Origin: DATFTF01 sp963825175
GTDB lineage: Bacteria > Acidobacteriota > Thermoanaerobaculia > UBA5066 > Gp7-AA6
Assembly (NCBI GenBank): GCA_963825175.1
Contig: CAWGSA010000001.1
Span: 248,001 to 312,000, forward strand
Direction of reading: 5' to 3'
Length of the DNA stretch: 64,000 bases
Below, piece by piece: positions 16,317 through 24,479 of the stretch. A program made the translations under genes and the position numbers. Numbering within the stretch: position 1 is the stretch's first letter; each line of letters opens with the position of its first letter. The notes beneath the pieces were generated by a model that had not been told where the DNA came from, did not search any database, and saw only the letters and a program-made list of their open reading frames with translations.

Positions 16317-17834
16317 TCAGCTGCTCGGCTTCTCCTGGTCTGGAAACAGAACCGCGAAGTGCTCCGGGTAGAGCCGCCGCGCGCACTCGGGGCAGATCGA
16401 GTGGGAGAACTCCGCCTCCGTGTGCTCATGGAGGTAGGACTCGATCTGGCTCCAGTAGCCTTTGTCGTCCCGAACCTTCTTGCACGAGGCGCAGATCGGC
16501 AGCATTCCGCTCAGGGTCTTGACCTTCGTCAATGCCGTCTGCAGCTCCGTGATCAACCGCTCGCGCTCGGCCTCGGCGCTCTTCCTCTCCGTCTCGTCGT
16601 GGAAGACGACCACGCCGCCGCAGACCTTTCCCTGCGCGTCCTGAAGCGGCCGGCCGACGGAGACGTGAAGCCGTGGAGGACGGCCGGGAATCCGCACCAG
16701 CACTTCGACGCCGTCGACCCGCTCGCCCCGAATCGCGCGGGCCAGGGGAAGTTGGTCCGGCGGGAATGGAGTGGTCCCGTCCGGCAGGTAGAGCCCGTAC
16801 TGCGCGGTCCACTCTTCAGGCCCGGTGTCCGTGACACCCAGCCCGAGGATCTCTCGGGCCACCGGATTGAACAGGAGCAGCTGGCCCTGGGCGTCGCCGA
16901 CGATCACGGCATCCCCCATGCTGTCCAGAATCGACTTCAGGACCGCCTTCTCCTCCGCTTCGGCCTTCTCCGCCTGGTCGCGTTCGGCCTCGGCGCGGGA
17001 CAGCCGATCGGTGTTCCAGAGAATGGTCGCCCCGAAGAGCGCCATGACGGAGACGGCGAAGAGCGCCTCTCCCAGCCCTTCCTCCAGGAAACCACGGGCT
17101 TCGCCCACGACGCGCAGCCACCCCAGAACGAGCGGGATCAGGACCGCCGCGGGAAGCAGACGACGCGCGACGCTTCCTGCGAACGAGTCGGAAAAGATCC
17201 CGGCCACGATTCCCTCGCCCGGCCGGAGAAGGAGGATGCCGCCGCAGACGGCCAGGAAGGCGAGCGATGTGTTCAACGCGACCGGACCGAATCCTCCCGG
17301 AAGGGATCTCTCCGAAACCTGATACGCATAGGCGAACACGACCAAAAATGCGCCGAACGCCACCGCCAGAACAACTCCCTCGCGGACCCGGTGCCTTCCA
17401 GGACGATCGAGAAAAAGCACGGCGCAGGCGAGTGCCACGAAGTTCACGGAGGTCAGAAGGGCCATCCGCCCGACCGGGGGAACGTGATCGGCGCCGGGGA
17501 AGAGAAGATTGTCGATGCCGAGCGGTCTCGAAAACACGTGCTCGAGAAGATTCCAGGCGCCCGCGATCCCAACGGCCGCCGCGCACGTGGACGCGAGGAG
17601 GCGCTGGCGGCGCCCGGCCGTCGACCGCGCCAGGATCAGGATCCCGCAGAGAGCAAAGGCCAACGCCGTGATCGGCTTCATGGGCGGGAACCCCGGCGCC
17701 ACGCCCTTCAGGTACGAAAGGCCAAAGTACCAGCCCGCGAGAACGACGAGTCCGACCGCCAGGGCCACGGCCCCGCAGACGCGCACGGCCGTCCGAAGGG
17801 AAAGCGCCGGGACTTGCCCAGGGGCCGTCACCAC
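16317..17834 (-). CDS. Membrane PAS-domain sensor with C-terminal CxxC motif, no kinase domain
   Basis: About 505 residues from GTG 17832-17834; an earlier GTG at 17888 would overlap the upstream gene by 41 bases. The N-terminal half has about eight to nine membrane segments in a MASE-like arrangement. A short coiled coil (RAEAERDQAEKAEAEEK) leads to a PAS domain (ILDSMGDAVIVGDAQGQLLLFNPVAREILG...) ending with a PAC-like GGVVVFHDETERK. The C-terminus is CASCKKVRDDKGYW followed by FSHSICPEC, a putative zinc site seen at the end of many PAS and response-regulator proteins. No histidine kinase or GGDEF domain follows, so signal output is unknown. Confidence 0.8.
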   Translation of the reverse strand: MVTAPGQVPALSLRTAVRVCGAVALAVGLVVLAGWYFGLSYLKGVAPGFPPMKPITALAFALCGILILARSTAGRRQRLLASTCAAAVGIAGAWNLLEHVFSRPLGIDNLLFPGADHVPPVGRMALLTSVNFVALACAVLFLDRPGRHRVREGVVLAVAFGAFLVVFAYAYQVSERSLPGGFGPVALNTSLAFLAVCGGILLLRPGEGIVAGIFSDSFAGSVARRLLPAAVLIPLVLGWLRVVGEARGFLEEGLGEALFAVSVMALFGATILWNTDRLSRAEAERDQAEKAEAEEKAVLKSILDSMGDAVIVGDAQGQLLLFNPVAREILGLGVTDTGPEEWTAQYGLYLPDGTTPFPPDQLPLARAIRGERVDGVEVLVRIPGRPPRLHVSVGRPLQDAQGKVCGGVVVFHDETERKSAEAERERLITELQTALTKVKTLSGMLPICASCKKVRDDKGYWSQIESYLHEHTEAEFSHSICPECARRLYPEHFAVLFPDQEKPSS

Positions 17835-17847
17835 CCCGAAAAGCTTC

Positions 17848-20800
17848 TCACTTCTCGACCTTGGGCGCCGGCGCGATACGCGGCACACCTGCCGCCTCGA
17901 CAGCCCGATCGAACTCGGCCACGTCTGCCGCCAGCAGCTTCCTGTACTCCTCGACGATCCCGTCGAGCTTCGTCTTGAGCGCCGCGTAGTACTTGACCGA
18001 TCCCGGCGTGGGCCGGGTGTCGGCGGAGGCCACGATGCCCGCCAGGTTGGTCCAGTCGTGGTCGAGCTTGGGCTCGTAGTTCAAGTCGTCCTCGTCCGCC
18101 TTGATGTTCGGGTTGATCAGCTCCTCTTCGACCGCGGTCAGCTTCACCGACACCGCGGTGGCGCGCTTCTTGAGCGCGTCGCCCCTTCCGAGGCGCTCGG
18201 CGCGCTCACCGACGTCCTTGATCTGGGCCTTGAGATCCCGGATGGCGAGAACGGTCTGATGCGTCTCGGACAGCCGGTCGCGGATTGCCGACAGCAGGTC
18301 GTACTGCGCCTTCAGGTCCTCCGCCGAAGCGAACCCGCCCGGGTGCGGTCGAACCTCGAAGGACTCGGTCACGGCACGGCCGGCCACGGTGAGGCGCACC
18401 TTGTAGGTTCCCGGGCCGACCTTGGGCGGCGACTTGTCCCCTTCGTTGAAGACGGCCTTGGGCACGAGCGTCGGCTTGAAGACCCGCATGTCCCACACGA
18501 AGCGGTTCAATCCGACCTTGAGCTCCAACGGCTTGTCCTTGTCCTTGTCTTCCTCTTCGCGGGCGGCCTGCTCCTTCAAGTCCCCTTCCGGCTCCTTCTT
18601 CTCGTTGGAAAAGGTGCGGATGACCTTGTCATCGGCCAGGAACTCGAGCGTGACTTTCTTCCCCTTGGCCGGCTTCTCCTTCAACCAGAAGTTGACGACG
18701 ACGCCGTTGGGCAGATTCTTTCCGATCGGCTGCGGCACCGCTTCCTCTTCGTCCTCCGGCTTCTGCGTCTGGATGCGCACGGCCGGGCGTGGGGCGAAGA
18801 GACGCGCCTCCTCCCCCGCGACCGACGCCCCCCACTTGCGCAGCGGCGTCAGGTCGTCCAGGATCCAGAAGGCCCGTCCCTGCGTCGCCACCACCAGATC
18901 GCCATTCTTGACGGTCAGGTCCGTGACCGGCGTGTGCGGCAGGTTGCGCTGGAACGGCTCCCAGGAGCCGCCGTCGTCGAACGAAATGAAGAGGCCGGTC
19001 TCCGTCCCCGCGTAGAGCAGGCCTTGCCGGATCGGGTCCTCGCGCACGACGCGGGTGAAGGCGCCGTCGGGGATTCCCTGCACGATCTTGGTCCAGGTCT
19101 TGCCGTAGTCGGCCGTCTTGTAGAGGTAAGGCTTGTCGTCGTCCCACTTGTACATCGTCGCCGCGACGTAGGCCGTGCCCTTGGCGTGCGGGGAGGCGTC
19201 GATCGCGTTGATCTGGATCCACTCCGGGATCCCCTTGGGCGTCACGTTCTGCCAGGTCTTGCCGTCGTCGCGCGTGACGTGCACCAGCCCGTCGTCGGAG
19301 CCGGCCCAGATCACGCCCTTCTCCAGCGGCGACTCCGCCAGCGCGAAGATCGTGCCGTAGAGCTCGACGCCGGTGACGTCGATCGTGATCGGACCGCCGG
19401 ACTTGCCCTGCTTGGAGACGTCGTTGCGGGTCAGGTCCGGGGACATCTCCTCCCAGTTCTCCCCGCCGTCGCGGCTCCTCAAGAGGATCTGCGAGGCGTG
19501 GTAGAGGACCTTCGGATCGTTGGGCGAGATCAGGATCGGGGCGTTCCACTGGAAGCGGTACTTCAGATCCTTCGTGGCGTGCCCGTCGGCCAGCTGCGGC
19601 CAGGCCATGATCTCGCGCGCCTGCCGCGTCTTGTGGTCGTAGCGGGTGAGCTGCCCGCCGTACTCGCCCGCGTACACGATGTCTGGATTGTTGGGATCGG
19701 GGGCGATCCAGCCGCTCTCCCCGCCACCGACCGGGTGCCAGTCGGTGACGTCGATCCCCTCGCCCGGCACGCCGCTGGGAATCCCCACGCTCGAGTTGTC
19801 CTGCTGCGAGCCGTAGACCCAGTATGGAAACTGATTGTCGGTGGCCACGCGGTAGAACTGCGCGGTCGGCTGGTTATTCTGGGTCGACCAGGTCCGCCCG
19901 CCGTTGAAGGAGATCGTCGCGCCGCCGTCGTTGCCGAGAATCATGCGGTTGGAATCGTCCGGATCGATCCAGAGGTCGTGGTTGTCGCCGTGCGGCACGC
20001 GCAGGTTGGAAAACGACTTCCCGCCGTCGGTCGACTTGTGCATGTTCACGTTGGGGAGGTACACCGTGTCGGCGTTCTTCGTGTCGGGATAGACCCAGGT
20101 GTAGTACCAGGCTCGCTCACGGATCTTGTGCTCGTCATTGACGTGCTTCCACTTCTCCCCGCCGTCCTCGGAGACGAAGAGGCCGCCCTTCCTGGCCTCG
20201 ATCATGGCGAACACGCGGCCCGGCCGGGCCTGGGACGCGGCCACGCCGACCTTTCCCCAGATCCCCTCGGGCAGGCCGTTGTCGTCCTTCGCCTCGAGAC
20301 GCTTCCAGGTGTCGCCGCCGTCGGTGGACCTCCAGAGCGAGCTCCCGGGGCCTCCGGAGACGAGCTCCCACGGATGGCGCACCACCTGCCAGAAGCCGGC
20401 GTAGAGGACCCGTGGATTGTTGGGGTCCATGACCAGGTCGGACGCGCCGGTCTTGTCGTCGATAAAGAGGACCCTGGTCCAGGTCTTCCCGCCATCCCTG
20501 GAGCGAAAGATCCCGCGCTCGGCGTTGGGCCCCCACACGTGCCCCTGGGCGGCGACGAACACAAGTTCTGGATTGTTGGGATCGATCCGGATCCGGGAGA
20601 TCTGCCGCGTGTCGGAGAGGCCGACGTTCTTCCAGGTCTTGCCGGCGTCGGTGGATTTGTAGACACCGTCGCCGTGGGAGACGTTGCCGCGGATCGGCGC
20701 CTCCCCGGTCCCCACGTAGACCACGTTGGGATCGGATTCCGAGACCGCGATCGTCCCGACCGACCCGGTGCGGAAGGTCTTGTCGGAGACCGGCTCCCAG

Positions 20801-21063
20801 TTGGATCCTCCATCGGTCGTCTTCCAGACGCCGCCTCCGGTTCCGCCGAAGTAGAAGGTGAGCGGCTGGTGCCGCACGCCGACGACGGCACACGACCGGC
20901 CGCCGCGGAACGGCCCGATGTTGCGGAATTCGAGGCCCGGGAACTGATCGGCGAACGTCCTGGGCTGGTCAGACGCGGCCGGCTTGCCCGCGGCGGCGCG
21001 GATCGGACCGGCGGCGCACAGAAAGGACGCGAGAACGGCGGCGGTTTGCGCGAATCGCTTCAC
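17848..21063 (-). CDS. Large secreted BNR/sortilin-like propeller protein
   Basis: 1071 residues from GTG 21061-21063, preceded by GGAGGA. A signal peptide (about 1-24) leads to many Asp-box repeats of the SxDxGxTW type: KTTDGGSNW, KSTDAGKTW, RSRDGGKTW, RSTDGGDTW and VTRDDGKTW. These indicate two BNR/VPS10-type beta-propellers. The C-terminal part (about 770-1071) has an FN3-like stretch and a helical region (LSAIRDRLSETHQTVLAIRDLKAQIKDVGERAE). Such proteins are often annotated as glycosyl hydrolases, but no catalytic site is visible. It is probably exported and binds polymers; the upstream DNA carries a ten-unit heptamer array. Confidence 0.85.
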   Translation of the reverse strand: MKRFAQTAAVLASFLCAAGPIRAAAGKPAASDQPRTFADQFPGLEFRNIGPFRGGRSCAVVGVRHQPLTFYFGGTGGGVWKTTDGGSNWEPVSDKTFRTGSVGTIAVSESDPNVVYVGTGEAPIRGNVSHGDGVYKSTDAGKTWKNVGLSDTRQISRIRIDPNNPELVFVAAQGHVWGPNAERGIFRSRDGGKTWTRVLFIDDKTGASDLVMDPNNPRVLYAGFWQVVRHPWELVSGGPGSSLWRSTDGGDTWKRLEAKDDNGLPEGIWGKVGVAASQARPGRVFAMIEARKGGLFVSEDGGEKWKHVNDEHKIRERAWYYTWVYPDTKNADTVYLPNVNMHKSTDGGKSFSNLRVPHGDNHDLWIDPDDSNRMILGNDGGATISFNGGRTWSTQNNQPTAQFYRVATDNQFPYWVYGSQQDNSSVGIPSGVPGEGIDVTDWHPVGGGESGWIAPDPNNPDIVYAGEYGGQLTRYDHKTRQAREIMAWPQLADGHATKDLKYRFQWNAPILISPNDPKVLYHASQILLRSRDGGENWEEMSPDLTRNDVSKQGKSGGPITIDVTGVELYGTIFALAESPLEKGVIWAGSDDGLVHVTRDDGKTWQNVTPKGIPEWIQINAIDASPHAKGTAYVAATMYKWDDDKPYLYKTADYGKTWTKIVQGIPDGAFTRVVREDPIRQGLLYAGTETGLFISFDDGGSWEPFQRNLPHTPVTDLTVKNGDLVVATQGRAFWILDDLTPLRKWGASVAGEEARLFAPRPAVRIQTQKPEDEEEAVPQPIGKNLPNGVVVNFWLKEKPAKGKKVTLEFLADDKVIRTFSNEKKEPEGDLKEQAAREEEDKDKDKPLELKVGLNRFVWDMRVFKPTLVPKAVFNEGDKSPPKVGPGTYKVRLTVAGRAVTESFEVRPHPGGFASAEDLKAQYDLLSAIRDRLSETHQTVLAIRDLKAQIKDVGERAERLGRGDALKKRATAVSVKLTAVEEELINPNIKADEDDLNYEPKLDHDWTNLAGIVASADTRPTPGSVKYYAALKTKLDGIVEEYRKLLAADVAEFDRAVEAAGVPRIAPAPKVEK

Positions 21064-21110
21064 GGCGTTCCTCCACGAAAGGGAATGACGAACCGAGGCC
21101 GCCGAGTATA

Positions 21111-21180
21111 ACGACAGGGACCAACGACAAAGGACGAAGGACCAGGGACCGAGGACTGAGGACTGAGGACTGAGGACTCC
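21111..21180. repeat. Ten-unit degenerate heptamer array
   Basis: Exactly 70 bases split into ten heptamers. The last four are GGACTGA x3 and GGACTCC; the first six are more divergent (for example GGACGAA, GGACCAG, GGACCGA). The gradient from degenerate to perfect units suggests growth at the right end. Confidence 0.8.
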
Positions 21181-21340
21181 AGCGGCCGGAGCCCTGGAGG
21201 CTCTGGCCGAGCTCCTGGTCGAGCTGGTCCGCCGACGAGGACTCCCGCCGGCGGACGCGGCGGTGGCGATTCTGCGCGAGCGGGGGGCCAGACCGCGAGC
21301 TGCCATGTCTCAGAACGAGACCCATCCCGTGCTGAAGTGA
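21172..21340 (+). pseudogene. Possible 3' remnant of a gene cut by a repeat array
   Basis: From the end of the heptamer array a plus-strand frame with G/C third positions encodes ALEALAELLVELVRRRG and continues ...AVAILRERGARPR to a TGA at 21338-21340. There is no plausible start codon. It looks like the C-terminus of a lost helical protein, but it is short and could be chance. Confidence 0.3.
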
Positions 21341-21418
21341 GGCCGCGGGCCGTGGGATCAAACGGATCGCCCCTTTCGAAGATGTTTGCCTGCAAGCGAT
21401 TGACGCGAAGAAGCCGCG

Positions 21419-21434
21419 TGGCAAAGAATCTGCT
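21419..21434 (+). promoter_or_regulatory. Sigma-54-type promoter of VKGG peptide gene
   Basis: TGGCAAAGAATCTGCT has GG and GC exactly ten bases apart, with T before GC and T after it, as in RpoN -24/-12 promoters. It ends 51 bases before the ATG of the peptide gene. The same element precedes two of the other three family members. Confidence 0.6.
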
Positions 21435-21484
21435 CCGTCTTCCGACGGAATTCGGAGGGAAGGGAGATCCTAAGGAGGAGCGAC

Positions 21485-21640
21485 ATGGCGTCCAAGCACG
21501 GGAAGACTTCCGGGAAGAAAGTCAGGAGCCTGGCTGCGAGGGCGGTTTCGAACAAACAGGCGCGCAAGGTCAAGGGCGGAATGAGTGACATCGTGATCAC
21601 CAAGAAGATGGACTCCAACTCAGGGAAATTGATGAGATAG
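21485..21640 (+). CDS. Short Lys-rich VKGG-motif peptide (family copy 1)
   Basis: 51 residues from ATG 21485, with a strong AAGGAGGAG site. It begins MASKHGKTSGKK and contains SLAARAVSNKQARKVKGG before a variable tail (MSDIVITKK... to KLMR). It aligns with three peptides at 59654, 59867 and 61247 that share Lys-rich N-termini, a conserved linker and VKGG. The layout is that of a precursor peptide with a double-glycine leader, but no maturation or C39-type export gene is nearby. Being under 60 codons it is easily missed. Function unknown. Confidence 0.75.
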   Translation: MASKHGKTSGKKVRSLAARAVSNKQARKVKGGMSDIVITKKMDSNSGKLMR

Positions 21641-21832
21641 ATCTGATCGGGGAAGTGAGCCGAAGCGGCGGACGACCTTCCGGGAGCCGCGGACTTCCAA
21701 TCGGGCGGCAACGAGGGAGACGGAATCGGAAGCGGAGTGCGGGAGGGGGCAAGCCCCTCCCCTACGGCGCGGGAGGTAGAGCCCCACGGAGCAATGGAAC
21801 GGGCGCGAACGCCGCGCCGGCCGACGGGCGGG

Positions 21833-22432
21833 TCAGTTCGCGAAGGTCAGGCTAACGGCGTGGACTTTCTCGCGCGCGATCCTGGCGGTGGCTTCCAGAC
21901 CGATCGGCACGAGCTTGACTCCCCCGCCCACGGACCCGTCGACCTCGACGGCAAACTTCAGATCGATCGAGACCGACTTCGCCGGCATCGGCGCGGCGCC
22001 CTCCGCGGCGCGCGACACGCCGATCTTGGCCAGGTGGATCGCGCTGGCCAGGGCGCTCTTCAACGTCTCCTTCGACAGGCCGCGCTCGTGGAGGATCTCC
22101 GGCGGCTTCAGGTTGAGCTCGAGCGTCGAGGTCGTGTCGGCCGACACGCCGCTCGACAGGGAGGCGACCAGGTAGCGCACTTCCCCGCTCGCCGACCGCG
22201 AGACGGTCGTCTGGAGCTTGACCTCGACGGACTTGAGGGGCGGAAATCCTGGAACGTCCCGCGTCTGGGCCTCCAGGATCGCCTCGCGGACGCCGTCGAT
22301 GACGGCGGTCAGATCCGCGCCGGAATCCGATGCGCCCGCCGCGGCCGGCCCTCCCGCGGTGGCGCAGGACAAGGCCAGAAGGAGCAAGGAAACCGGGGCG
22401 GCGAGCCGCCCTGCTTTGAGGATCGCGCGCAT
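21833..22432 (-). CDS. Lipoprotein with two Trypco2-like domains
   Basis: 199 residues from ATG 22430-22432. The N-terminus has a hydrophobic signal and lipobox LALSC (Cys near residue 23). The first domain (LTAVIDGVREAILEAQ..., SVEVKLQTTVSRSASGEVRYLV, STLELNLKP) resembles the trypsin-co-occurring domain Trypco2, and the second half (SIDLKFAVEVDGSVGGGVKLVPIGLEATA..., HAVSLTF) repeats the same scheme. Trypco2 domains are predicted effector-associated modules of bacterial conflict systems; here no trypsin-like partner is adjacent. The assignment rests on pattern similarity only. Confidence 0.55.
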   Translation of the reverse strand: MRAILKAGRLAAPVSLLLLALSCATAGGPAAAGASDSGADLTAVIDGVREAILEAQTRDVPGFPPLKSVEVKLQTTVSRSASGEVRYLVASLSSGVSADTTSTLELNLKPPEILHERGLSKETLKSALASAIHLAKIGVSRAAEGAAPMPAKSVSIDLKFAVEVDGSVGGGVKLVPIGLEATARIAREKVHAVSLTFAN

Positions 22433-22580
22433 GGTCGGCGTGACTGCTGCGGCCAGTATACCGGACCTCTTTGGCTCCTCGACCGGAGCCGCGGCGGGCT
22501 CCGTCCGGAGAAACGCGGCGCCCGTCCCCGAATCGCCGACGGCCAGAACCCGCCGGTGCGAGCTGCGTAAGAGTGCAGAT

Positions 22581-24347
22581 ATGCGCATGAAAACTCTTAT
22601 CCTTCTCGCGGCCATGACGGGAACCTCCGGCTTCGCGGGCGCCCAGGATCTCGAGGCGCGGCGCCAGGCGTTCCAGAAGCTCCTGGATGAGCAGTGGGAG
22701 TACACGCTCTCGCACGCTCCGGAGTTCGCTTCGATCCTCGGGGACAAGCGGTGGAACGACAAGTCCTCGGATCTCTCCATCAAGGCCATCCTGGCGGACC
22801 AGGAGATGGACAAGGTGTTCGTCAAGAAGTTCGAGGCGATCGACGCGGCCGGCTTTCCCGAGCAGGAGGCGCTGACCCGGACTCTCTTGATCCGCAACTA
22901 CCGGGACTCCATTGAGGACGCCCACTGGAAGACCTGGGAGATGCCGGTGACGCAGATCGGCGGGATCCATCTGAACGCGCCACAGCTCGTTTCGCTTCTC
23001 TCCTTCGAGACGGTCAAGGATTACGAGGACTACGCCGCGCGGTTGAACGGGCTTCCCCGGCAGTTCGACGACGTGACCGAGGCCATGCGGCGCGGGATGG
23101 CCGACAAGCTGATGCCGCCGAAGTTCCTGCTCTCCAAGGCCGCCGACCAGGCCGACGGGATCGCCGCGCAGAAGCCGGAGGAGTCTCCCTTCGGGGCGCC
23201 TTTGGCCAGGATGCCCGACTCCTTTTCGGCCGAGGACAAGGCGCGGCTGCGCAAGCTCGTCCTCGACGCCATCGCCGACCGGGTCCAGCCGGCCTACCGG
23301 ACGTTCGGCAAGTTCGTCCGCGACGACTACGCGCCGCACGGCCGCACCGAGCCCGGGATGTGGTCGCTGCCCGACGGAACGGCCCGCTACGCCACCGTGG
23401 TCAAGCGCCAGACGACGACCGATCGCACGCCCGAGGAAATCCACAAGATCGGCCTGGAGCAGGTCGCGCGGATCGAGCGCGAGGCCAACGCCGTCGCCGG
23501 CAAGCTCGGCTTCAAGGACTGGAAGGCCTTGAACGCGTCGATCGCCAGGGATCGAGAGCGCCACTTCCACTCGCGGGAAGACGTCCTGGCTCTCTACAAG
23601 AAGTTCATCGACGGCATGAAGCCGCAGCTTCCCAAGCTCTTCGGGCGGCTGCCCCGGGCCGACGTCCAGGTCATGGCGGTCGAGGAGTTCCGGGAGAAGG
23701 AAGCCTCCGGCGCGCAGTATGACCAGGGGACTCCCGACGGCTCCCGCCCCGGCCACGTCATGATCAACACCGGCGACCCCGAATCGCGCAAGACGATCTC
23801 GGTCGAGTCGACGGCGTACCACGAGGGCGTGCCCGGCCATCATCTGCAGATCTCCATCGCCCAGGAGCTCGAGGGCCTGCCGCCGGTCCGGCAGCAATCC
23901 TTCTACACCGCCTTCGTCGAGGGATGGGCTCTGTACTCCGAGCGGCTGGGCAAGGAAGTCGGCTTCTACCAGGATCCGTACAGCGACTTCGGCCGGCTGC
24001 AGGACGAGATGCTCCGCGCGATCCGCCTGGTCGTCGACACGGGCCTTCACGCCAGGAAGTGGACGCGCCAGCAGGTCGTCGACTTCTTCCACGCCCACTC
24101 CGCGATCGACGAAGTGGAAGTGCAATCGGAAACCGATCGCTACATCTCCGATCCGGGCCAGGCGCTGGCCTACATGATGGGCCAGTTGAAGATCCTGGAG
24201 CTGCGCGCCCGGGCCCAGAAGGAGCTCGGCGCCCGCTTCGACATCCGCGCCTTCCACGACACGGTCCTGGACGCCGGCGCGCTGCCGCTGGACGTCCTGG
24301 AGGCCCGGGTCAACGCCTGGATCGCCGCGGCGAAAGCGAAGGCCTGA
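22581..24347 (+). CDS. Secreted DUF885 family metallopeptidase-like protein
   Basis: 588 residues from ATG 22581 (ATG 22587 is also possible); signal peptide about 1-21. The DUF885 signature AYHEGVPGHHLQ (H414, E415, H420, H421) marks the predicted zinc site, with EGWALYSERL and ISDPGQALAYMMGQLKILELR downstream as in other family members. DUF885 proteins are M3-like carboxypeptidase/oligopeptidase relatives. It lies 132 bases upstream of the gamma-glutamyltransferase gene and may share a peptide-scavenging role. Confidence 0.88.
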   Translation: MRMKTLILLAAMTGTSGFAGAQDLEARRQAFQKLLDEQWEYTLSHAPEFASILGDKRWNDKSSDLSIKAILADQEMDKVFVKKFEAIDAAGFPEQEALTRTLLIRNYRDSIEDAHWKTWEMPVTQIGGIHLNAPQLVSLLSFETVKDYEDYAARLNGLPRQFDDVTEAMRRGMADKLMPPKFLLSKAADQADGIAAQKPEESPFGAPLARMPDSFSAEDKARLRKLVLDAIADRVQPAYRTFGKFVRDDYAPHGRTEPGMWSLPDGTARYATVVKRQTTTDRTPEEIHKIGLEQVARIEREANAVAGKLGFKDWKALNASIARDRERHFHSREDVLALYKKFIDGMKPQLPKLFGRLPRADVQVMAVEEFREKEASGAQYDQGTPDGSRPGHVMINTGDPESRKTISVESTAYHEGVPGHHLQISIAQELEGLPPVRQQSFYTAFVEGWALYSERLGKEVGFYQDPYSDFGRLQDEMLRAIRLVVDTGLHARKWTRQQVVDFFHAHSAIDEVEVQSETDRYISDPGQALAYMMGQLKILELRARAQKELGARFDIRAFHDTVLDAGALPLDVLEARVNAWIAAAKAKA

Positions 24348-24479
24348 CGCCGAGGCACCGACTGGCCGATCGCGTCCGCCGGTTGAGCGGCCGCGGGCAA
24401 CGTGTTTGAATCCGCGCCAGCCGATCCGCGGGGCCCGTTCCAGTCTCCTTTGAAGCCGCCGCGGATCGCGGGAGGACGC

